NCBI GenBank assembly: GCA_023428655.1
Contig: JAEYXC010000305.1
Location: 1-6,461 of the forward strand
DNA length: 6,461 nt
Source of the DNA: Bacillota bacterium
Lineage (GTDB): Bacteria > Bacillota > Clostridia > Lachnospirales > Lachnospiraceae
Direction: 5' to 3'
Positions 1 to 6,141 of the stretch are shown piece after piece. A model generated the notes under the pieces. That model saw only the letters and a list, made by a program, of their open reading frames with translations. It searched no databases and had not been told where the DNA came from. Within the stretch, counting starts at the first letter, position 1. The number at the start of each line of letters is the position of its first letter. A program made the translations under genes and the position numbers.

Positions 1-1501
1 CAAAGAGCAGGGTACCCTCAAATTCCTTCAGGGTTTCCTCTAGTACCTCACGGGAGGCAACATCAAGATGGTTTGTCGGCTCATCCAGAATAAGCAGATT
101 CGCACCCTCAAAGGTCAGAGAGCATAATCGCAGACGACTCTTCTCCCCTCCTGATAGATATTTGATCTTTTTATTCACATCCTCTTGTAGAAATAACACC
201 TTAGCAAGCTGCGCTCTGGCCGCTCCGTTCGTCAGATTATGAAGACGAGCAAAATATTCCAGTACCGATTGCTCTTCATCGGGATATTCCACATGCTGCG
301 GGAGATATCCAATCATAACATTGGAACCAATTCGTATTGTTCCTTCCTCCACCGACTCCTCTCCTAAGATCATTTTTAACAGGGTAGACTTCCCGCTGCC
401 GTTTTCACCGATAATACAGACACTATCCTGATAAAATATTCTGAAATTAATGTCTTGAAGTAGTTCCCTTAATCCAAAGGATTTACTCACCTGTGCAACC
501 TCCAATACAATTTTCCCCGATCTTTGAGCAATTGCTTGTTTTAAGCGTATTTTTCGTTTTTCCGCAATGGGTCGATCCAGTACATCAATCTTTTCCAAAC
601 GTTTCTCCAGCTCCTTCGCACGCTTGAACATTGCTTCACTGTCACGCATAACACCCCAGATACGGTAGCGTTCGATCTGCTGCTCCATACGTTCGATTTT
701 ACGCTGTTGGTTCTGATAATTACGGTATTCAATGAGAAAACGTCGTTCCTTTTCAACAACATAGTAGCTATAATTTCCAAGATATTGTTCTACATGATCA
801 TACTCCAATTCAAAGATCTTGCTAACCACAGAGTCCAGAAAGAAACGGTCATGGGAGATAATCAGAGCAGACCCCTTATATTCCTTCAAAAAGCCCTCCA
901 GCCATTCAATGGTCACTAGATCCAAGTGATTTGTCGGCTCATCCAGTAGTAAAATATCAGGTTCCTCCAATAAGATTTTACCAAGAATTACTCGGGTTTT
1001 CTCCCCACCACTGAGCTGCTCAAACAGCATATTTTTCATACTCTCGTCAATCTGAAGACCCTCTGTTATCTTATCAATTCTGGTATCCAGCTCATAGCCG
1101 TGATTCAACTCGTACTGCTCTAGTAACCTTGCATAACTGTTCATTGCCTTCTCCAGGGAATCCCCTTCCAGACATCCCATGGCATGCTCCAGCTCCTCCA
1201 TTTGCCTTCGAAGGGAGTATACGGAGGTAAAGGCCATCTGTAGTACCTGAAGTGCAGTTACTGATTTCTCATATACCGGGATCTGATTTAAATATCCAAT
1301 CTTAATATCCTTACGGAGGCTAATCTCTCCTCCCTGGTGCTCCTCCAGACCCATAAGTATTTTCATAAGGGTCGTTTTACCCGATCCATTCTGACCGATT
1401 AATCCGATTCGCTCCCCGGTCTTGATTTGAAAGGATATATTCTCAAATAATTTATTTGCTCCGTAATATTTCACTAATCCGTTCACATTTAATTCAATCA
1501 T
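1..1501 (-). CDS. ABC-F family ATPase (ribosome-associated, possible antibiotic resistance/ribosome protection), C-terminus cut by window edge
   Basis: Translating back from ATG at 1501 gives 500 uninterrupted codons to the window edge, so the C-terminus is missing. There are two ABC ATPase domains and no membrane segment, the layout of cytosolic ABC-F proteins that bind the ribosomal E site. Domain 1 has Walker A GQNGSGKTT (36-44), signature LSGGEKT (163-169), Walker B plus LLLDEPTNHLD (184-194) and SHDRFFLD (216-223). A charged two-helix linker spans about 250-315, with a short tip around IWGVMRD (281-287). Domain 2 has Walker A GENGSGKST (365-373), LSGGEKS (449-455) and LLILDEPTNHLD (469-480). 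Both catalytic glutamates (188, 474) are present. The visible sequence ends just before the expected second SHDR switch. The start is supported by TGGAGG at 1510-1515, 8 bases upstream. The short linker tip does not by itself mark a resistance class. The attenuator-like leader favours an antibiotic-inducible protection factor over a housekeeping translation factor, but that is inference. Confidence 0.95.
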   Translation of the reverse strand, partial: MIELNVNGLVKYYGANKLFENISFQIKTGERIGLIGQNGSGKTTLMKILMGLEEHQGGEISLRKDIKIGYLNQIPVYEKSVTALQVLQMAFTSVYSLRRQMEELEHAMGCLEGDSLEKAMNSYARLLEQYELNHGYELDTRIDKITEGLQIDESMKNMLFEQLSGGEKTRVILGKILLEEPDILLLDEPTNHLDLVTIEWLEGFLKEYKGSALIISHDRFFLDSVVSKIFELEYDHVEQYLGNYSYYVVEKERRFLIEYRNYQNQQRKIERMEQQIERYRIWGVMRDSEAMFKRAKELEKRLEKIDVLDRPIAEKRKIRLKQAIAQRSGKIVLEVAQVSKSFGLRELLQDINFRIFYQDSVCIIGENGSGKSTLLKMILGEESVEEGTIRIGSNVMIGYLPQHVEYPDEEQSVLEYFARLHNLTNGAARAQLAKVLFLQEDVNKKIKYLSGGEKSRLRLCSLTFEGANLLILDEPTNHLDVASREVLEETLKEFEGTLLF

Positions 1502-1617
1502 TGTAATAACCTCCAACATTTCTATCTTTATATATTTAATATTTAAAAAAATCAGCTTCACAATCTTTTATTAATCATGTATTCAAAAAAATAAGCTCCG
1601 CATGTGAATTTGTATAC

Positions 1618-1649
1618 AAAAAAACCCAAAGCCATATAAGCTTTGGGTT
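1618..1649 (-). terminator. Intrinsic terminator inside the ABC-F leader (attenuator)
   Basis: On the minus strand AACCCAAAGC (1649-1640) and GCTTTGGGTT (1632-1623) form a perfect 10-bp stem with a 7-base loop, followed by a run of seven T (1624-1618) that overlaps the end of the stem. It sits 117 bases upstream of the ABC-F start codon and downstream of that gene's own promoter. It would therefore stop leader transcripts unless disrupted. Confidence 0.85.
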
Positions 1650-1714
1650 CTAAAAATCATAATTATACGATTACCGTCATTATGAATGCTCCAAACTACT
1701 TATAGGGTTTCTCT
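1618..1714 (-). promoter_or_regulatory. Alternative antiterminator pairing
   Basis: The RNA segment AGAGAAACCCUAUAAG (1714-1699), inside upstream-ORF codons 32-37, is complementary to CUUAUA (1640-1635) and to GGGUUUUUUU (1627-1618). The total is 16 pairs including two G-U, with a 7-base bulge on the terminator side. This pairing uses the terminator loop, the terminator 3' arm and the whole U-tract, so the two structures exclude each other. Stability was judged by eye, not calculated. Confidence 0.6.
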
Positions 1715-1808
1715 GAATACAATTAAAAATGGGCGCACTTATCCCGTTCATCGGTAAAATTGCGATCATAATTGCTTCAAATTTAATCCATCTAAGTGTT
1801 GTGTTCAT
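1680..1808 (-). CDS. Upstream ORF / putative leader peptide (42 aa) of the ABC-F gene
   Basis: ATG at 1808 opens a 42-codon frame ending in TAA at 1680. The peptide begins MNTTLRWIKFEAIMIAILPM and ends NPISSLEHS. GGAG at 1818-1815 lies 6 bases upstream, so it is likely translated. An in-frame ATG at 1820 would add four residues (MESQ) but has no well-spaced site; a GGGGAGG at 1844-1838 is 17 bases away from it. The middle is hydrophobic and Ile-rich, but no resistance-leader motif is recognised. Codons 32-37 contain the segment able to disrupt the downstream terminator. The likely role is therefore cis-acting: the position of the ribosome on this ORF would decide whether transcription continues into the ABC-F gene. 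It could instead be a short protein in its own right. Confidence 0.65.
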   Translation of the reverse strand: MNTTLRWIKFEAIMIAILPMNGISAPIFNCIQRNPISSLEHS

Positions 1809-1864
1809 TTGACTCTCCATCCAGCGGAAGGCGATAACCTCCCCAAAATATATTACCTTGCCAC

Positions 1865-1893
1865 ATCATATGCTAATTTTTAGCATTTGTCAA
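1865..1893 (-). promoter_or_regulatory. Sigma-A-type promoter for the ABC-F transcript
   Basis: The minus strand reads TTGACA (1893-1888), a 17-base spacer, then TATGAT (1870-1865). The -35 box matches consensus fully, the -10 box matches 5 of 6, and the spacing is ideal. The start of transcription would fall near 1858. The promoter lies downstream of the sugar-operon terminator, so the ABC-F gene is transcribed independently of that operon. Confidence 0.88.
1870..1886. promoter_or_regulatory. Palindrome in the promoter spacer, possible operator
   Basis: ATGCTAA and TTAGCAT form perfect 7-bp arms around three A/T bases. The palindrome fills almost the whole spacer between -35 and -10 and overlaps the first base of the -10 box. 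A dimeric repressor bound here would block RNA polymerase. No candidate repressor gene is visible, and AT-rich palindromes can occur by chance. Confidence 0.45.
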
Positions 1894-1936
1894 GATGTTA
1901 ATTTAATACTCATTTGTCCTTCTCATTCCTTTATCA

Positions 1937-1992
1937 TGATACACAAAGGGCTTTGACATGCATCGAACTCACTCTCTGCCTGTCAAAGCCCT
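1937..1992 (-). terminator. Probable transcription terminator of the sugar operon
   Basis: TGTCAAAGCCCT and AGGGCTTTGACA (plus strand 1981-1992 and 1947-1958) form a perfect 12-bp inverted repeat around a 22-base loop. It lies 54 bases after the last oxidoreductase gene. On the minus strand it is followed by the T-rich but interrupted TTTGTGTATC. The long loop and imperfect T-tract make it weaker than the leader terminator, but its position at the operon end is right. Confidence 0.7.
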
Positions 1993-2046
1993 ATCTTTAA
2001 TACTGCCCTCGAATCCTAGCAGGCTGTCCTGCCAGATATCAATCGA

Positions 2047-3126
2047 TTAGTCAAAATATACTGTCTTTCCGGTACGCGCTGACTCATAAATTGCTTCCAG
2101 AATTCTTGTAACTACAATTGCCTGCTCCGGCTTTACAACCAGATCCTCCCCTTTGGTAATTGCATTATAGAAAATTCTCTGCTCAATATCCGGCGCATCC
2201 TCACTCTGCCCTGTGAAGAATGCCACACCTCCTGAACCCAGATCCGGTTTCTCGACACATTGCTTGTTATACTGAACGCGGTTAATGCGTAAACCATCCT
2301 TCATATCAGCTCCGGCCTTGGTACCACAGAGACTGGTCTTTGCCTCATCCACCTCCAAGGTATTCAATGCCCAGGATGCTTCCAGATGAATGGTGGCACC
2401 ATTCTTCATTTTCACAAATCCAATGGCTGCATCCTCCACGGTAAATTCCTTGGGATCCCAATCACCAAAGGCGTTGCCCTGATCCGTCTGATCTGCCAGC
2501 TTACGATATACGGAGCCGGTTACTGATTCCGCCTCATAATTATTCATCATCCAAAGAGTCAGGTCAAGAGCATGGGTTCCGATGTCAATTAACGGACCTC
2601 CGCCTTGCTCCTCTTCGTTCAAGAATACACCCCAGGTCGGAACTGCACGTCTGCGAACCGCATGCGCGCGAGCGTAATAGATCTCTCCTAAGTCTCCATT
2701 ATCACAGACCGTCTTTAGATAGTTTGAATCCTGACGGTAACGGTTCTGATATCCGATGGTTAACAGCTTACCGGTTTCCTTTGCTGTATCAAGCATCAAT
2801 TTGGCATCTGCATAGGATTTTGCCATGGGCTTCTCACACATAACATGCTTTCCGGACTTCATGGCTGCAACAGAAATAGCTGCGTGGGACTTATTCGGCG
2901 TTAACACATAAACCGCTTCAATTTCAGTCTCCTTCACTAATTCAGTATAATCCGTATAAACTCGAGCATCCTCGGTTCCGTATTTCTCTTTCGCCTCAAC
3001 TGCCTTCTCCTTCACGATGTCACAGAAAGCAACAATTTCATAATTTCCATTCTTCTGGATTGCGGGTAAATGCTTATTATTAGCAATACCGCCGCATCCA
3101 ACGATACCTATCTTAATCTTTCTCAT
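2047..3126 (-). CDS. Gfo/Idh/MocA-family NAD(P)-dependent oxidoreductase (359 aa)
   Basis: This is a likely cytosolic sugar, cyclitol or glycoside dehydrogenase of full family length. The N-terminal Rossmann fold begins with the dinucleotide-binding loop GIVGCGGIA (7-15). The family motif CEKP (97-100) supplies the usual catalytic lysine (K99). The C-terminal alpha/beta domain carries GGGPLIDIGTHALD (175-188), with the Asp (181) and His (185) typical of the substrate site. The segment RRRAVPTWG (158-166) lies between them and probably shapes the substrate pocket. GGAGG at 3137-3133, 6 bases before ATG, fixes the start. The gene follows the 253-aa isomerase by 30 bases and is the last gene before the terminator. 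Substrate and redox direction cannot be read from sequence. Its C-terminus (IYESARTGKTVYFD) resembles that of the other oxidoreductase here, but the two are otherwise diverged, so a recent duplication is unlikely. Confidence 0.93.
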   Translation of the reverse strand: MRKIKIGIVGCGGIANNKHLPAIQKNGNYEIVAFCDIVKEKAVEAKEKYGTEDARVYTDYTELVKETEIEAVYVLTPNKSHAAISVAAMKSGKHVMCEKPMAKSYADAKLMLDTAKETGKLLTIGYQNRYRQDSNYLKTVCDNGDLGEIYYARAHAVRRRAVPTWGVFLNEEEQGGGPLIDIGTHALDLTLWMMNNYEAESVTGSVYRKLADQTDQGNAFGDWDPKEFTVEDAAIGFVKMKNGATIHLEASWALNTLEVDEAKTSLCGTKAGADMKDGLRINRVQYNKQCVEKPDLGSGGVAFFTGQSEDAPDIEQRIFYNAITKGEDLVVKPEQAIVVTRILEAIYESARTGKTVYFD

Positions 3127-3156
3127 TACAAACCTCCAACTATGTTCATTTGTTCT

Positions 3157-3918
3157 TTAATATCCTAAGGACTTCAAATAATCTTTGCTGATTCGCGCAT
3201 CTTCAAGTGCAGTATTTTCGGTATGACTGTCCTGCTCTACCACCAACCATTGACTACCACCGGTAACAGCCTGTGATAGAATCGAAGGAATATCCTGAAC
3301 ACCATGTCCAACTGCTCTGAATTCAAAGGGAGTACCCTCCTCATAATCCTTTAGATGCACGATCGGCAATCTTCCCTCATACTTCTTCATATAGGTGACC
3401 GGATCCTCTCCAGCAAACTTAGTCCAACAGGTATCAAGCTCCACCTGCCAGATCTCCGCTCCATGGATTCGATACATATAGTCCAGTACGTATTCACCTT
3501 CTGCAGTCTTAAGGAATTCAAAATCATGGTTGTGATACATCAAGGTAATGCCTTCCTTCCGACATGCAGCAGCGATTGCCGGAATATCCGCCATGAACTC
3601 CTCAAAGAACTCCGTTCCATATCTCTGATCCTCTAAAAGATACGGAATTGCCACGTATTTGCATCCAATGGTAGCATAATCCCTAGCAGTCTTCTCCATA
3701 TTCTTCTTAAATTCCTGATACGCAACATGTGCAGATATCGGAACAAGACCAACCTTCTCTAGAATATCTCTTACCTCTTGCGGTGTATAGCCATAAAGAC
3801 CGGCAAGCTCTACACCGTCATAGCCCATGGATTTCACATCCTGCATTGCTTTTACGAAATCCTGTTCTGCATCCTCACGAATCGAATAGACCTGAAGTGC
3901 AACCGGTAATTTCCCCAT
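3157..3918 (-). CDS. Sugar phosphate isomerase/epimerase, xylose isomerase-like TIM barrel (253 aa)
   Basis: A compact TIM-barrel protein of the AP-endonuclease-2/xylose-isomerase-like superfamily, whose members isomerise, epimerise, dehydrate or eliminate keto-sugars and inosose-type compounds using a divalent metal. It starts with the typical strand PVALQVYSIRED (5-16). Candidate metal or active-site motifs are HNHDFEF (129-135), VELDTCW (159-165), HLKD (188-191), GHG (204-206) and VEQD (227-230). No signal peptide is seen. I chose ATG at 3918 because AAAGGAAAGG (3935-3926) lies 7 bases upstream and the family N-terminus begins there. An in-frame ATG at 3963 would add 15 unconserved-looking residues and has no ribosome binding site. 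It lies between the two oxidoreductase genes and presumably acts on the product of one of them. Inosose dehydratase-like or 3-keto-glycoside-processing activity are both possible. Confidence 0.88.
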   Translation of the reverse strand: MGKLPVALQVYSIREDAEQDFVKAMQDVKSMGYDGVELAGLYGYTPQEVRDILEKVGLVPISAHVAYQEFKKNMEKTARDYATIGCKYVAIPYLLEDQRYGTEFFEEFMADIPAIAAACRKEGITLMYHNHDFEFLKTAEGEYVLDYMYRIHGAEIWQVELDTCWTKFAGEDPVTYMKKYEGRLPIVHLKDYEEGTPFEFRAVGHGVQDIPSILSQAVTGGSQWLVVEQDSHTENTALEDARISKDYLKSLGY

Positions 3919-3925
3919 ATAAATA

Positions 3926-3935
3926 CCTTTCCTTT
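3926..3935 (-). promoter_or_regulatory. Ribosome binding site deciding the start at 3918
   Basis: AAAGGAAAGG ends 7 bases before ATG at 3918. The alternative ATG at 3963 has no purine-rich site upstream, so the shorter protein is preferred. Confidence 0.75.
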
Positions 3936-3938
3936 CGA

Positions 3939-3961
3939 GCCCGCCAACGTATGCAACGGGC
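3939..3961. repeat. Short inverted repeat just upstream of the ribosome binding site
   Basis: GCCCG (3939-3943) and CGGGC (3957-3961) can form a 5-bp GC stem with a 13-base loop, three bases before the ribosome binding site of the 253-aa isomerase. There is no T-tract, so it is not a terminator. Any effect on translation is speculative. Confidence 0.3.
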
Positions 3962-3971
3962 ATTGTTTCTG

Positions 3972-3998
3972 TATGACATAATCGCTCTCAGCGTCATA
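3972..3998. repeat. Intergenic hairpin between the 351-aa oxidoreductase and the 253-aa isomerase
   Basis: TATGAC (3972-3977) and GTCATA (3993-3998) form a 6-bp outer stem. Inside it CGCT and AGCG (3983-3986 and 3990-3993) can make an inner hairpin, sharing one base with the outer arm. It lies in the longest gap inside the operon (113 bases). With no T-tract, an mRNA processing or stability element, or a protein-binding site, is more plausible than termination. Confidence 0.35.
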
Positions 3999-4031
3999 TC
4001 ATACCCTTCCCGTATGTATCTGTTTTATCAT

Positions 4032-5087
4032 TTATTCAAAGTAAACAACCTGCTTTTTCTCCGAGGATTCAAAAATTGCCTCCATCAATCTCATTACTCT
4101 CATTACCTCCGGTAATTTGATCTTCGGTTCCTCTTCCTTAGCAATTGTTTTCATTACATTGCGATAAAAATCTCTGATATCACTCTTAACGATATCAAGT
4201 TCTTCGGTACTGATGGTGTCATCCCTACGAGGTGCCATGGTCTTAGTAAGACCTGCTGCGGTACGAACCGGAACCACATCCTCCTCATTCTTACCAACGG
4301 CACGGACAATTCGTCCCTTCAGGCTCCAATCCTCAATAATTGCGGTGCCGTTCTGACCGATCATATACCATCTGGGCAGTGAGATAAAGTTGCTGGTTCC
4401 TACTTCAACCACTACATCCACATGATTCTCAAAGCCAAGCTGTACGGTAAAGCCGTCATCTACCATAGTATTGGTGATATTGGTAACTGTTGCATAAACG
4501 GTCTTAAGCTTTGTGCTTCCCATCATCTGGAGAATCTGATCCAGGAGGTGTACCCCCCAGTCCAGTACCATACCACCGCCATGCTCCTTCTCCTGACGCC
4601 AGTCACCCGGTATCCCTCTAGAGCCATGAACTCTGGATTCAATGCGATATACCTCACCAAGCTTCTGTTCCTCATAGATCTTCTTCATCGTCAGATAATC
4701 CTCGTCCCAACGACGGTTCTGGTGTACGGTGAATAATTTCTGCGTTTCCTTCGAAACCTCTATCATCTCCTGTAAATCAGAAGAATTCAGAGTTACCGGC
4801 TTCTCACTTACTACATTTTTGCCGGCACGCATTGCCTGAATGGCGATGGGCTTATGCAGATCATTGGGTGTAGCAATCAACACGATATCGATCTGTTCAT
4901 CCGCGAGTAATTCCTCTAAACTATCATAGCTATGCACACCGACTTCCTTCGCGTAAGCCTTACGTGCTTCGTCAATGTCATATATTCCTGCAACCTCTAA
5001 GCCGTCAATGGTATCGATTGTTTCTCTGTGCCAATTGCCCATTCCTCCGAAACCAACAATACCAAGCATATAATTTGTACCCTTCAT
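4032..5087 (-). CDS. Gfo/Idh/MocA-family NAD(P)-dependent oxidoreductase (351 aa)
   Basis: A second cytosolic sugar or cyclitol dehydrogenase of normal family length. The Rossmann loop is GIVGFGGMG (9-17), followed by a histidine at 20. SEKPVT (94-99) carries the expected lysine (K96). HQNRRWD (122-128) and GGGMVLDWGVHLLD (170-183) are the C-domain active-site motifs, with Asp176 and His180. The ATG at 5087 has GGAGG 10 bases upstream (within 5098-5102). An in-frame ATG at 5069, preceded by AAGGG, would remove six residues and still leave the whole fold, so the start is uncertain. The gene lies 61 bases after the 323-aa isomerase, and the arrangement suggests consecutive steps. The substrate is unknown. 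Confidence 0.92.
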   Translation of the reverse strand: MKGTNYMLGIVGFGGMGNWHRETIDTIDGLEVAGIYDIDEARKAYAKEVGVHSYDSLEELLADEQIDIVLIATPNDLHKPIAIQAMRAGKNVVSEKPVTLNSSDLQEMIEVSKETQKLFTVHQNRRWDEDYLTMKKIYEEQKLGEVYRIESRVHGSRGIPGDWRQEKEHGGGMVLDWGVHLLDQILQMMGSTKLKTVYATVTNITNTMVDDGFTVQLGFENHVDVVVEVGTSNFISLPRWYMIGQNGTAIIEDWSLKGRIVRAVGKNEEDVVPVRTAAGLTKTMAPRRDDTISTEELDIVKSDIRDFYRNVMKTIAKEEEPKIKLPEVMRVMRLMEAIFESSEKKQVVYFE

Positions 5088-5148
5088 TCCTTTATAGCCT
5101 CCATATCAGTAAGTCAAATTTATTCTGCGGATGAAAAAGCTTTCTTCA

Positions 5149-6120
5149 TTAAGCCCAGAACATCTCGCCCTTTGGTTCATATATTAATACATTCTTAAGG
5201 AAATTAATAGCTTTCACTAAACCTTCCCTACCGGACATTAAGCTGTCCTCATGCTCGATACTCAGTGCATGGTCATAACCTGCCATACGAAGCTCGGACA
5301 CAATCGCCTTCCAATACTCCTCACCGTTACCGTAGCCAACTGCTCTAAAGATCCATGAGCGATTCATCTCATTGCCATAATGCCCTGTATCCAACACACC
5401 GTTCACAGCGGTATTATATTTATCGACCTTAGTATCCTTCGCATGGAAGTGGAAGATTGCTCCTGCCTTTCCAAGCTCACGAATGCTTGCACAAGGATCC
5501 ATTCCCTGCCAAATCAGATGGCTGGGATCAAAATTAGCACCGATCTCCGGGCCAACCGCTTCACGAAGCTTAAGTAGAGTACTGGTATTATAAACACAGA
5601 AACCAGGATGCATCTCCAGCGCAAACTTTGTAACGCCATGCTCCTTAGCAAAGGCAACCTTCTTTTTCCAATAAGGAATTAAAACCTCATTCCACTGATA
5701 ATCCAATACCTTTAGATAATCCTCCGGCCAAGAGCAGGTTACCCAGTTAGGCATTCTATCTTCCGGGCTTCCGCCAGGGCAACCGGAAAAGGTATTAATA
5801 ATAGAAATTCCCAGCTTTTCTGCTAACAGAATTGCCTTAGTGAGATCCTCGTCAAATTTATCTGCCATCTCCTTCACAGGATGTACCATATTACCATGGC
5901 AGCTAAGTGCACTAATCTCTAAATTATAAGCCTTAGTGGTGTTCTTAAATTTCTCTAATTCCTTCTCATCATTTAATAATACATCCGGATCACAATGTGC
6001 TCTTCCAGGATATCCGCCACATCCGATTTCAACCGTCTGAACACCGTTTTGGGATAAAAACTCACAAGCCTTATCAAGAGACATGTCGCCTAAAACAACT
6101 GTAAATGTTCCTAATTTCAT
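5149..6120 (-). CDS. Sugar phosphate isomerase/epimerase, TIM barrel (323 aa)
   Basis: A larger xylose-isomerase-like TIM-barrel enzyme, first gene after the regulator. The N-terminal strand MKLGTFTVVLGDMS is followed by VEIGCGGYPG (30-39). The conserved metal-site motifs are clear: EMHPGF (169-174), NFDPSHLIWQGMDP (196-209), HFHAKDTK (224-231) and SIEHEDSLM (287-295). These supply the Glu, Asp, His and second Glu that bind divalent metal in this superfamily. It is longer than its 253-aa neighbour and has different motif wording, so the two probably catalyse different steps. ATG at 6120 is chosen because GGAGG (6132-6128) lies 7 bases upstream. A TTG at 6126 is in frame but only one base from that site. 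No signal peptide or membrane segment is seen. The exact reaction cannot be assigned. Confidence 0.9.
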   Translation of the reverse strand: MKLGTFTVVLGDMSLDKACEFLSQNGVQTVEIGCGGYPGRAHCDPDVLLNDEKELEKFKNTTKAYNLEISALSCHGNMVHPVKEMADKFDEDLTKAILLAEKLGISIINTFSGCPGGSPEDRMPNWVTCSWPEDYLKVLDYQWNEVLIPYWKKKVAFAKEHGVTKFALEMHPGFCVYNTSTLLKLREAVGPEIGANFDPSHLIWQGMDPCASIRELGKAGAIFHFHAKDTKVDKYNTAVNGVLDTGHYGNEMNRSWIFRAVGYGNGEEYWKAIVSELRMAGYDHALSIEHEDSLMSGREGLVKAINFLKNVLIYEPKGEMFWA

Positions 6121-6127
6121 CGTCAAA

Positions 6128-6132
6128 CCTCC
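6128..6132 (-). promoter_or_regulatory. Ribosome binding site deciding the start at 6120
   Basis: GGAGG is followed by a 7-base spacer and ATG. This spacing excludes the in-frame TTG at 6126 as the main start. Confidence 0.8.
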
Positions 6133-6141
6133 AATTATCTC

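Larger units (their letters stand above)
1502..1858 (-). promoter_or_regulatory. Long 5' leader of the ABC-F gene with attenuator architecture
   Basis: The leader runs from the predicted transcription start near 1858 to the ABC-F start codon. In transcript order it contains an upstream ORF (1808-1680), a 31-base gap, an intrinsic terminator (1649-1618), and an AT-rich stretch ending in the TGGAGG ribosome binding site (1515-1510). The AT-rich stretch carries two T7 runs, each preceded by AGCT. A terminator before the gene only makes sense if read-through is controlled. Ribosome-mediated attenuation of this kind is established for several ABC-F, erm and similar genes. I know of no specific homologue of this leader. 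Confidence 0.75.

Noticed and set aside
541..780. A 79-codon minus-strand frame within the ABC-F region
   Set aside because: It is out of frame with the 500-codon ABC-F sequence, whose linker region continues without interruption through it.
1609..1620. A perfect 12-base palindrome TTTGTATACAAA right after the attenuator stem
   Set aside because: It overlaps the terminator T-tract and is AT-rich. Chance plus the T-run explains it well enough without a separate function.
1660..1667. TATAAT on the minus strand inside the leader as a second promoter
   Set aside because: No -35-like hexamer lies 16-18 bases upstream; the sequence there is AGCATT.
1590..1668. A second short minus-strand ORF (ATG near 1659) running through the leader terminator, and a five-codon frame (MTVIV) overlapping the stop of the main upstream ORF
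   Set aside because: The first lacks a ribosome binding site and merely reads through the hairpin. The second has a GGAG 8 bases upstream but is too short to support without conservation data.
3729..4115. A 128-codon open frame on the plus strand
   Set aside because: It lies antisense over the 253-aa isomerase and the end of the 351-aa oxidoreductase, has no family motifs and no good ribosome binding site, and is best read as a shadow of the real genes.
4422..4736. A 104-codon plus-strand open frame
   Set aside because: It is antisense to conserved motifs of the 351-aa oxidoreductase and shows no recognisable domain.
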